Positions 19,061 through 26,463 of a stretch of 64,000 nucleotides of DNA are shown here, piece by piece; within the stretch, counting starts at the first letter, position 1, and each line of letters begins with the position of its first letter. Below the pieces are notes generated by a model that saw nothing but the letters and a program-made list of their open reading frames with translations, was not told where the DNA came from and made no database searches. The DNA is from Clostridiales bacterium (GTDB lineage Bacteria > Bacillota > Clostridia > Christensenellales > UBA1242): positions 91,268 to 155,267 of the forward strand of contig SVIR01000001.1 in assembly GCA_015069395.1 (NCBI GenBank). The letters run 5' to 3'. Made by a program: the position numbers and the translations under genes.

Positions 19061-19717
19061 ATGAAAGGTATAAAAAAATTTTTCAATGACTTTAAAAAAT
19101 TTATAAGCAAAGGCAATGTTTTTGACCTTGCTGTAGGTATGATTATCGCTACTGCTTTCAACAAGATTGTTTCAAGTTTAGTAAATGACATAATTATGCC
19201 ACTTATTACTTGGGCAACGGGAGCTGCGAGTTTGGCAGATTTGAGTTTGCCATTGAGATATGAAATCAATGAACTTGGAGAAAAAATAGTTACTTTGAGT
19301 TGGAATTATGGAAACTTTCTTCAAATGGTAATCGACTTCTTGATTATCGCATTCTCGGTTTTTCTTATGGTAAAATTAATGACAGCTTCACGCAACAAAT
19401 TTAAAGAACTTGGAGAATTCGTTGCAGAACAATCTAAAAAAGAGGTTAAAGCAGAAAAGAAAGCTGTAAAAATGCAGGCGAAAGCTGAAAAGAGAAAATT
19501 TAAAGAAGTTTGGGCAGAGCACGAAGCAGAAAAAAAGAGATTGGCAGAAGAACAGGCTAAAATCTTGGCAGAAGAACAAGCAAAGAAAGAAGCAGAAGAA
19601 CGTGCAAATAATCCAACGCAAGAAGAACTTTTGAAGCAAATTTTGTCCGAACTTAAAAAACAAAACGAATCTGAAGAAAAGAAAACTAAAGAAAAAAAAT
19701 CTAAGGAAGAAAAATGA
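19061..19717 (+). CDS. mscL: MscL-family mechanosensitive channel with long charged C-terminal tail
   Basis: 'FKKFISKGNVFDLAVGMIIATAFNKIVSSLVNDIIMPLI', 'GNFLQMVIDFLIIAFSVFLMVKLM', then ~90 aa Lys/Glu/Ala-rich tail. Confidence 0.9.
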   Translation: MKGIKKFFNDFKKFISKGNVFDLAVGMIIATAFNKIVSSLVNDIIMPLITWATGAASLADLSLPLRYEINELGEKIVTLSWNYGNFLQMVIDFLIIAFSVFLMVKLMTASRNKFKELGEFVAEQSKKEVKAEKKAVKMQAKAEKRKFKEVWAEHEAEKKRLAEEQAKILAEEQAKKEAEERANNPTQEELLKQILSELKKQNESEEKKTKEKKSKEEK

Positions 19718-19718
19718 T

Positions 19719-19746
19719 AAAAGAGACCTCGGTGGTCTCTTTTTTT
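19719..19746 (+). terminator. Intrinsic terminator of mscL
   Basis: AAAGAGACC-TCGG-TGGTCTCTTTTTTT. Confidence 0.85.
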
Positions 19747-20017
19747 AAGCCTTTCAAAATTTAAATACAATACCATAAAAAGTAGATATTGTTTTGTTGC
19801 TAACAAAACCCTAACCCGATAAATCGGTGGAAGCTTTTGAGGTAAAACGATCTCTAAGTTTATCAACATATATCAAAGTGATTTTCTATAAATTGCCAAA
19901 GTCTCTTGTATTTTCGCAATTTAATAATTTTTTTAACAATTTTGTTTTTTAGAACTTATTTGACTTGACATAATTTTTAAACAATGATAACTTCTTAAAA
20001 GAAAGGAGAGAAAACTT

Positions 20018-20818
20018 ATGGAAAACTTTATAAAATGGACTGCATGGGAAATGCAGACTCCACAAGCGTATGGGACATTTCATTTGCTGTTTACTTTTAT
20101 TGGTCTTGCGGTAGTTATCCTATTAGCTTTTTTATTAAGAAAGTTAAATGACAAACAAAATAGAATATTTCTTTTATTTATTGGTTTGTTTTTAATCTTA
20201 ACCGAAATATATAAACAACTTTTTTATTATTATGTAATAGGTAATGGTAATTATGTTTGGTGGATTTTTCCCTTTCAACTTTGTTCAGTTCCTATGTATC
20301 TATGTATTGTTTGTGGTTTGTGCAAAAATGAAAAGTTTAATAAATATTTGTATGATTTTATGTTCGCATTTAATTTTTTTGGCGGAATAATAACGTTTAT
20401 AGAACCAAGTGGAATAAATCACCCTTATTTAATGCTTACTTTACATGCGTATGTGTGGCATATGTTATTAATCTTTTTGGGGTTTTATTTGTATTTTTCA
20501 AAAAGAGCATGTGTTTCATGGAAAGGATATCTAAAAGGTTTGTCTGTTTTAGGAGTGTCTGTTGTGGTGGCTCAAATTATAAATGCATGCTTGAAAGGTA
20601 TTGATGGGGCAAACATGTTCTATATTTCACCTTATGTTGGAAATCAATTAGTTTTCTTTAAGGATTTTTATTCGCACAATGGCTGGCTGGCAAATATGTG
20701 TCTTTATTTGTTCGGCTTGGTTCTAGCGGGTGCAATAATCTTTTATATTGGATATCTAATACGATATTTGACATTACGAAAAAATCCAAAAGAAAAAGTG
20801 AATAAAAAAGATGGTTGA
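20018..20818 (+). CDS. YwaF/TMEM164-like integral membrane protein
   Basis: 266 aa polytopic; 'FHLLFTFIGLAVVILLAF', 'FPFQLCSVPMYL', 'LMLTLHAYVWHMLLIFLGFYL'. Confidence 0.7.
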   Translation: MENFIKWTAWEMQTPQAYGTFHLLFTFIGLAVVILLAFLLRKLNDKQNRIFLLFIGLFLILTEIYKQLFYYYVIGNGNYVWWIFPFQLCSVPMYLCIVCGLCKNEKFNKYLYDFMFAFNFFGGIITFIEPSGINHPYLMLTLHAYVWHMLLIFLGFYLYFSKRACVSWKGYLKGLSVLGVSVVVAQIINACLKGIDGANMFYISPYVGNQLVFFKDFYSHNGWLANMCLYLFGLVLAGAIIFYIGYLIRYLTLRKNPKEKVNKKDG

Positions 20819-20854
20819 AAGGTCGTCTTTATAACACACTTTATTAAAAAACAA

Positions 20855-20886
20855 AAAACCTAAACCAGTGGTTCGGTTTAGGTTTT
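20855..20886 (-). terminator. Terminator hairpin downstream of tRNA-Ala
   Basis: AAAACCTAAACC...GGTTTAGGTTTT, followed by a T-tract on the minus strand. Confidence 0.7.
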
Positions 20887-20889
20887 GAT

Positions 20890-20966
20890 TGGTGGAGATA
20901 ATCGGATTCGAACCGATGACCCCCTGCTTGCAAGGCAGGTGCTCTAGCCAACTGAGCCATACCCCC
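20890..20966 (-). tRNA. tRNA-Ala (anticodon TGC), CCA encoded
   Basis: Reverse complement GGGGGTATGGCTCAGTTGGCTAGAGCACCTGCCTTGCAAGCAGGGGGTCATCGGTTCGAATCCGATTATCTCCACCA folds as a cloverleaf; CCTGC-CTTGCAA-GCAGG anticodon arm. Confidence 0.95.
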
Positions 20967-21028
20967 ATACGCTCTAAAATATTATCACATTTTTAAAGCG
21001 TTGTCAACAAAAAAATGAAAAAAAATAA

Positions 21029-21057
21029 AAAAGACAGAAATTTTGTTTCTGTCTTTT
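21029..21057 (-). terminator. Terminator of the PH-like gene
   Basis: AAAAGACAGAAA...TTTCTGTCTTTT. Confidence 0.7.
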
Positions 21058-21061
21058 AAAA

Positions 21062-21448
21062 TTAGCTTTGGAATTCTGTAATGTGAACATTGTTGAGTTT
21101 TCTTTGTTCTTCTATATAATTTGAGAAAACGTCTCTAACTTTGAATGGGTCTTTAACGTTTTTCAATACAAATTTAGGATTTCTTTCGTCATTACTAAAC
21201 AAAACAACCGTGCCAGTATTAAAAATCTTTCCAGCAAGTGATTGAGTAAGAGAAATATCATAAATTCTATATAAGTTTACTTCTTCGATGTTTGAATATG
21301 TGAAGCCGACATCAGAAAATATTTTAAACCAAGAGCCTTTTTTTCTAATGAGATAATATCTAGTGAAAGACAAAGGCATTCCCATAAATCTCTTTCTGTC
21401 TTTCCAAACAAGTTCTGCATTTTCGCCAAATTTTTTTCTAACGTTCAT
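21062..21448 (-). CDS. PH-like domain protein (bacterial PH-like)
   Basis: 128 aa; 'RYYLIRKKGSWFKIFSDVGFTYSNIEEVNLYRIYDISLTQSLAGKIFNTGTVVLFSND' typical of bPH/YdbT-like folds. Confidence 0.6.
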   Translation of the reverse strand: MNVRKKFGENAELVWKDRKRFMGMPLSFTRYYLIRKKGSWFKIFSDVGFTYSNIEEVNLYRIYDISLTQSLAGKIFNTGTVVLFSNDERNPKFVLKNVKDPFKVRDVFSNYIEEQRKLNNVHITEFQS

Positions 21449-21575
21449 AATAAACTCCTTTTCATATAAATTTTACATTATAATTCAAAAAAAGTAAACA
21501 GTTTTCTTCAAAAAATAAAAAAATCCTCACAAAAAGTGAAGATTTTTAAAGTTTTTTGCCTAAAATTTTGAGGGC

Positions 21576-21785
21576 TTATTTACAGTCGCATCCACAACTG
21601 CAGTTTGAAAGCAAGATTAAGAACAAAAGTGTTTTGCAATCAATACAAATTTCGCCACCTTTTCCACCACAGCCACAGCCACAGTTTTGCAAAAGTAAAA
21701 GCAAGAAGATTAAAGAACAGCAGTCGTTTCCACAACCACAATCTCTATGCATATCGCCACAATTTTGGCTTCCAAAAAAGTTCAT
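21576..21785 (-). CDS. Cys/Gly-rich mini-protein with two hydrophobic repeats (high-cysteine 'chorion class'-like)
   Basis: MNFFGSQNCGDMHRDCGCGNDCCSLIFLLLLLQNCGCGCGGKGGEICIDCKTLLFLILLSNCSCGCDCK; GGAGG RBS upstream; terminator hairpin downstream (about 21521-21550). Confidence 0.75.
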   Translation of the reverse strand: MNFFGSQNCGDMHRDCGCGNDCCSLIFLLLLLQNCGCGCGGKGGEICIDCKTLLFLILLSNCSCGCDCK

Positions 21786-21893
21786 TTGTTCCTCCTAAAT
21801 TCTTATGTAATTTTGTGCAAAATGTCTTGCACATTAACAATGTATTAAACAGTGTCAAAAAATGTTAATTGCATATAAGATAAAAAATCGCTA

Positions 21894-21923
21894 TTGACAA
21901 CTCTATAGGTTTGTTGTTATAAT
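21894..21923 (+). promoter_or_regulatory. Sigma-A promoter TTGACA-18-TATAAT
   Basis: Consensus boxes upstream of ORF 21946. Confidence 0.75.
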
Positions 21924-21945
21924 AGTCAAAAGGGAGAATAAGCTT

Positions 21946-22362
21946 ATGAAAAAATATAAGGGGACAGATACAAGAAGCATATTTGTAGATTATGAGTATG
22001 AGGCAGAAAGGAAACATTTTACCGGTCGACCTATGAAAGGATATGTTAAAGGTCAAATGGAAATTTTTTATGAACCTGAGGCGGAAGATTTTAGAGAGTT
22101 TGAATCAAAGGTGGAGAAGACAGTTAAAAGAGCCGTTGTAGAAGTAATAGTTGCAGATCCTAATGGGTATAAAGACACTTCTACATTATTTATGTTGCGT
22201 CTTAGAGCAAGATATGCAAATATGCAAAAAGAAGAAGGTATTAGCTTGCCAGGATTTATAGGTGGATATTTTGTAGCGAAAGAAGAGTTTGTAGAGGGCA
22301 AAAAAAGAAGAAAACTTTCAGAGCTTTTCAAAAAGAAAGAAGAAAAAGACAAGGAAATTTAA
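21946..22362 (+). CDS. Hypothetical protein (138 aa)
   Basis: ORF between consensus promoter and terminator; charged C-terminus. Confidence 0.65.
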   Translation: MKKYKGTDTRSIFVDYEYEAERKHFTGRPMKGYVKGQMEIFYEPEAEDFREFESKVEKTVKRAVVEVIVADPNGYKDTSTLFMLRLRARYANMQKEEGISLPGFIGGYFVAKEEFVEGKKRRKLSELFKKKEEKDKEI

Positions 22363-22363
22363 T

Positions 22364-22396
22364 AAAAAAGTGTTGGGTTTTTCCAACACTTTTTTA
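22364..22396 (+). terminator. Intrinsic terminator
   Basis: AAAAAAGTGTTGG...CCAACACTTTTTT. Confidence 0.85.
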
Positions 22397-22464
22397 TTAA
22401 ATCAAAATTCTTTATGTTTTGAGGCTATAATAAGATAAATTTAAATATTTGTTTCATTTGTTCG

Positions 22465-22494
22465 TTGACAACCCAAAAGGGTTTTTGTTATAAT
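22465..22494 (+). promoter_or_regulatory. Promoter of the ESCRT-III/Vps4-like operon, TTGACA-18-TATAAT, with AACCC-AAAA-GGGTT dyad in the spacer
   Basis: Direct sequence reading; about 24 nt upstream of the SPFH gene start. Confidence 0.75.
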
Positions 22495-22517
22495 TTTTTA
22501 GAAGAATAGGAGTTTTG

Positions 22518-23342
22518 ATGGAGCAAATTACTTTTACTGGAGATAATAAAAATCTTTTCTCAAGAAGGCTGATTGAAAATGTTGATGCAAAATTGAGCAT
22601 TATTGTTCCTGAAACGCATACTGCGATATTTATTAAAGATGGACAGATGCTTCAAACTCTTTCGTCTGGAAAATACAAAATCACTGAATTTGTTGATATA
22701 AAAACTGAAGCAAATTGTTCGCTTGAACTTTTGTTTATGTCAAAGACTGCAAAACTTAGACTTTTGTGGGGAACGGCGTCAAAAATCTTGGCGTTTGACA
22801 GACAATTGAAAGAGAATTATCATATTGGCCTAAGTGGTGATTTTGAAGTTCAGATAGGTGATCCTAGAAAATGTTATTTATATCTTGTGGGGGCAGAACA
22901 AAACCTAACTGCTGATGGTTTGCAGGAAAGATTGATGTCCAAAGTGGTATCTGTTGTGGAGCAAGAAGTTTTGTCTTATATTGACACAAAGCAAATTTTG
23001 TTTAATCAAATTATACTTCACAAAAAAGAAATGTCTGCGCAGGTACTAAACAAGCTTAGTCAAAAACTTATGAATGAATACGGAATCACTGTTTTTTCTT
23101 TCAATATTGCAAATATTATTATTGACGAAGAAGACTTGCAAAATATGACAACTTCTTATAAAGGAGGATCGACACAAGTTTGTAAGTCGTGTCAAACGGC
23201 CCTTGCGCCAAATTCTAAATTTTGCCACAATTGTGGAAAGAAAGTGTCACAATCAAAGCTCTGTCCAAAGTGCAAGTCTGAAAATGTAGACGACTCCAAA
23301 TTTTGCACGAGCTGTGGAAGTAGTTTTGTAGAGGAGGAATGA
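22518..23342 (+). CDS. SPFH-domain-like protein with two C-terminal zinc ribbons (YdjI-like)
   Basis: 'IVPETHTAIFIKDGQMLQTLSSGKYKI', 'GLSGDFEVQIGDPRKC', C-terminal CKSC..FCHNCG and CPKC..FCTSCG. Confidence 0.75.
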   Translation: MEQITFTGDNKNLFSRRLIENVDAKLSIIVPETHTAIFIKDGQMLQTLSSGKYKITEFVDIKTEANCSLELLFMSKTAKLRLLWGTASKILAFDRQLKENYHIGLSGDFEVQIGDPRKCYLYLVGAEQNLTADGLQERLMSKVVSVVEQEVLSYIDTKQILFNQIILHKKEMSAQVLNKLSQKLMNEYGITVFSFNIANIIIDEEDLQNMTTSYKGGSTQVCKSCQTALAPNSKFCHNCGKKVSQSKLCPKCKSENVDDSKFCTSCGSSFVEEE

Positions 23343-23752
23343 TGTTAGTTGCGCTGATAATAATTTTGGTTGCTATTGTTGGTTTTGCAGTTTTTTATAT
23401 CTGCAAAGAATACATAAAGAGACCAAAGAAAAAAGATCAAGAAGGATCACGAGCAATTTTAAAAAACAAAAAATTTATTGAAAATATGGTGGCAAACGTT
23501 GAAAGTGTTTTGGTTTATGCAGACGGCAATGACGCTCTTTGTCATAGATTGGTACAGCTGAAAGACGATATCAAATTTTTCAACCCTTCAAAAAAAGAAC
23601 AAGTCTTGACAGTAGATTCAAAAATTGCAAACAAACTTGACGATTTGAAAATTGTGGTAGCAAAAGACAACACTCAAGACACATGCTTTAGACTTTTGGA
23701 AGAGGTAGAGGCTTATGTGGTTCAGAGAAAAAAGGAAGAACAGTCGCTATGA
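23339..23752 (+). CDS. Small single-pass membrane protein with cytoplasmic helical domain
   Basis: N-terminal TM 'MLVALIIILVAIVGFAVFYI'; ATGA overlap with the previous gene. Confidence 0.65.
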   Translation: MMLVALIIILVAIVGFAVFYICKEYIKRPKKKDQEGSRAILKNKKFIENMVANVESVLVYADGNDALCHRLVQLKDDIKFFNPSKKEQVLTVDSKIANKLDDLKIVVAKDNTQDTCFRLLEEVEAYVVQRKKEEQSL

Positions 23753-24108
23753 GAAGAAAGTTGTTTGTTTCAGAAGGTTTAGAAGATGCTTTGAAAGACA
23801 GGGTTCAAAAAGAATTGAAGTTGGGATACATAAATTTAGAGGACTCAATGTTTGAACAAGCAAAACAAAATTTTGAAATTGTTTTAGAATATGATAGCGA
23901 TTGCGCAGATGCTTATTGGGGATTGATGTTGGTAAAATATCAAATATCAAATGAAAAGCAATTGAGATCCGAACCACTAAAGTATAAAACAGTCCCATAT
24001 ATGCCTGAGTGCCAAAAGGCTTTAGAATTGGCATCGGATCAACAAAAACGACAATACAAAGACTTGTTGGAAACAATATATCAAATTAATCAGGGCGACA
24101 ATTATTAG
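23749..24108 (+). CDS. TPR-like protein
   Basis: 'LKLGYINLEDSMFEQAKQNFEIVLEYDSDCADAYWGLMLVKY' TPR pattern; 4-nt overlap with the previous gene. Confidence 0.65.
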   Translation: MRRKLFVSEGLEDALKDRVQKELKLGYINLEDSMFEQAKQNFEIVLEYDSDCADAYWGLMLVKYQISNEKQLRSEPLKYKTVPYMPECQKALELASDQQKRQYKDLLETIYQINQGDNY

Positions 24109-24122
24109 AAAGGAGAAAGAAT

Positions 24123-24722
24123 ATGTGGCCATTCAAGAAAAACAAATTTAAAAACTTAAAGAGAGAGGATTTGGTAAATTCAATTTGCGAACTAGAAAGA
24201 CAAGAAAGAACGGCAGAAGCTGAGGTTTACCAAAAGATAAAAGAGATTGACGCCTTGATGGATAAAGGTAGAAAAGAGAAAAATAAAGACTTGCAACTCT
24301 TTTATGCAAAGAAGATAGCGCATCTAAATGAAGAAAAACAGTCATGTATGCAGAGAGGAATGTATTTGCTTTATAATATTAGACTTATGAACAAACTCAA
24401 AGATGCTTATGATAGCAACACATTCTTTAAGACTCAAACAAAAGTTCCTTTAAGCGAGCTTTTAATGGATCAGAAAGGATTGGCAAGATTTTTGAATGCG
24501 GCTTTGGAAACACGTATAGCTTCAGAAGATGTTCTTACCAGTGCAGACGAGCTTTTTGAAGAGGTTCAATCAGCCTATGATATAAGTGAACCTATTTATG
24601 GAATGGGAAAAAACGAGGAAGAACTTTTGACAATATTCGAAAAAGAAAAACAGCTTGACGAAGAAGAGCTGCTTGAACAAAGTAATGAAAACAAAAACAA
24701 AAAAGCAAAATTGGAGGAATAA
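24123..24722 (+). CDS. Divergent ESCRT-III (Snf7/CHMP)-like coiled-coil protein, paralog 1
   Basis: Basic MWPFKKNKFK N-terminus, long alpha1/alpha2 hairpin-like helices (LVNSICELERQERTAEAEVYQKIKEIDALMDKGRKEKNKDLQLFYAKKIAHLNEEKQ), acidic C-terminus. Confidence 0.5.
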   Translation: MWPFKKNKFKNLKREDLVNSICELERQERTAEAEVYQKIKEIDALMDKGRKEKNKDLQLFYAKKIAHLNEEKQSCMQRGMYLLYNIRLMNKLKDAYDSNTFFKTQTKVPLSELLMDQKGLARFLNAALETRIASEDVLTSADELFEEVQSAYDISEPIYGMGKNEEELLTIFEKEKQLDEEELLEQSNENKNKKAKLEE

Positions 24723-24725
24723 AAA

Positions 24726-25328
24726 ATGGGATTGTTTAAATCAAAGCAACAAAAAGAAATTGAAAAGAAAATGTTGATTAAAAGAACTATCAACACAATG
24801 AACAAGCAGATAAATCGACTTGAAGAGCAAAAAAGAGTTTTTGTGGAAGCTGCAAAAAAGGCGAAAATGAAAGACTTAGACAGTCAATTCAATCTGGCTT
24901 TAAGTGGGTATAAAATGACAGTTCAGCAACAAAAAAGAGCTCAAGAAATGTTGTTAAACTTTGAAATCACTGCTCAAATGAAAGATGTTACTATGATGAC
25001 CAGCGAATTTTTGAGAGGAATGAGTGCAATAAGCAAAGAAATGACAAAGCTTGCTGATGCAAAAGAGTTTGCAAAAATTCAAGCTCAATTTGAAGAGGCT
25101 ATGGCTGCTGTAGAAACTCAAACGGATCAAATGGACAACTTTATGGAAATGAGTCAAGAAACATTTTACAACCAAGGTATTGACAAAAGCGGAAAACAAA
25201 TGTCAGACGAAGAACTTGAAAAGTATGTTATGGAACAAGTTGAGCAAGACCAACTTTCAAGTGATGCGATAGATAAAGAGATGGAAGATCTTAGAAAAAA
25301 GATTGAGGCAGAAACTGACCAAAAATAA
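24726..25328 (+). CDS. ESCRT-III (Vps2/CHMP2-CHMP3)-like protein, paralog 2
   Basis: 'MGLFKSKQQKEIEKKMLIKRTINTMNKQINRLEEQKRVFVEAAKKAKMKDLDSQFNLALSGYKMTVQQQKRAQEMLLNFEITAQMKDVTMMTSEFLRGMSAISKEMTKLADAKEFAKIQAQFEEAM' follows the CHMP2/3 layout; acidic tail ends in a MIM1-like helix IDKEMEDLRKKIEAE. Confidence 0.65.
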   Translation: MGLFKSKQQKEIEKKMLIKRTINTMNKQINRLEEQKRVFVEAAKKAKMKDLDSQFNLALSGYKMTVQQQKRAQEMLLNFEITAQMKDVTMMTSEFLRGMSAISKEMTKLADAKEFAKIQAQFEEAMAAVETQTDQMDNFMEMSQETFYNQGIDKSGKQMSDEELEKYVMEQVEQDQLSSDAIDKEMEDLRKKIEAETDQK

Positions 25329-25343
25329 CAACTGAGGTGGTTT

Positions 25344-26459
25344 GTGGGAGAAGAAAGTATCAATGTTTTGTCAAGTATGTATGACCTTTATATGAAAAAA
25401 GGTAAAGAGGCAAAAGAAAAGGGGAATGTTGCTTTAGCCAAGAGAAACTTTTTGCTTGCCAGCGAAACTATGATGAAAATGGCAAAACAAAGTAAAGGAC
25501 AATTAAAAGAAGTCAGAATGGATAGGGCGAGACGTCTTGTTGAGATTTCTGATAGTATGAAAAAACAAAAAGTTGACAAGTCGGGAGAAGAGGAAGAAAC
25601 AAAGCAGTGGAAAACTGCAAAAATACCAAACATTAAGTTTGACGATGTTGCAGGGCTTGAAGATGTAAAAAGAGCTATTACTATAAAAATGATAAATCCT
25701 ATCAAGCATCCCGACAAGTACAAACTTTATGGAAAAAAGACCGGAGGTGGGGTCTTGTTGTATGGGCCTCCAGGAACAGGAAAAACTATGATTGCAAAAG
25801 CAATCGCAAACGAAGTTGGTGCAAAGTTTTATGCTGTTAAAGGGTCAGATATCGTTAGCAAATGGGTTGGCGATAGTGAAAAAAACATCAACTCTCTCTT
25901 TGAAGAGGCAAATAAACAAGATCGAGCCATTATCTTTATTGACGAAATGGACAGCTTAATTGGCAGAAGAGGCCTTGATGTTCATAATGATAAAAGAGTA
26001 AACGAATTTCTGCAACAAATAGATGGATTTGCAGGCAGAAATCAAAACTTATTGCTTTTGGGGGCAACAAATCGTCCTTGGGATATTGATAGTGCAGCTT
26101 TACGTTCAGGTAGATTTTCTCAAAAAATATATTTGCCTTTGCCGGACGATAAAGCTAGAAAGTTTATGCTTGAGAAAAATATGAAAAATGTCCCAGTTGA
26201 GAAAGATTTTGATATAGATAAAATTGTCGAACAAACAGAAATGTTTAGTGGGGCAGATATTGAAGAATTATGCGAAAGAGCAAAGGAGGAGCCTTTGTTG
26301 AAGGCCATTGCTACCGACAAAGTAGTTTTGGTTGGAAATCGTGATTTTGACAAAGTTTTGGAGACAATGCCTCCAAGTGTTTCGCAAAAAGAGTTGAAAC
26401 AATTTGAAGATTACAATCAAGAAATAAATAGTTTAATAAAAAAGACAACAAAAAAATAA
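25344..26459 (+). CDS. AAA+ ATPase of the Vps4/katanin (meiotic clade)-like type with N-terminal MIT-like domain
   Basis: N-terminus LYMKKGKEAKEKGNVALAKRNFLLASETMMKMAKQSKGQLKEVRMDRARRLVEISDSMKK (MIT-like); 'PNIKFDDVAGLEDVKRAI', Walker A GPPGTGKT, Walker B IIFIDEMDSL, SRH GATNRPWDIDSAALRSGRF. Confidence 0.85.
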   Translation: MGEESINVLSSMYDLYMKKGKEAKEKGNVALAKRNFLLASETMMKMAKQSKGQLKEVRMDRARRLVEISDSMKKQKVDKSGEEEETKQWKTAKIPNIKFDDVAGLEDVKRAITIKMINPIKHPDKYKLYGKKTGGGVLLYGPPGTGKTMIAKAIANEVGAKFYAVKGSDIVSKWVGDSEKNINSLFEEANKQDRAIIFIDEMDSLIGRRGLDVHNDKRVNEFLQQIDGFAGRNQNLLLLGATNRPWDIDSAALRSGRFSQKIYLPLPDDKARKFMLEKNMKNVPVEKDFDIDKIVEQTEMFSGADIEELCERAKEEPLLKAIATDKVVLVGNRDFDKVLETMPPSVSQKELKQFEDYNQEINSLIKKTTKK

Positions 26460-26463
26460 TGGG

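Noticed and set aside
19321-19869. 182-aa ORF on minus strand
   Set aside because: Antisense to the Lys/Glu-rich mscL tail; Ser/Phe/Cys-rich composition is the expected shadow of AAA/GAA codons
21556-21868. Two plus-strand ORFs (80 and 87 aa)
   Set aside because: Antisense to the Cys-rich mini-protein, which has its own RBS and terminator on the minus strand
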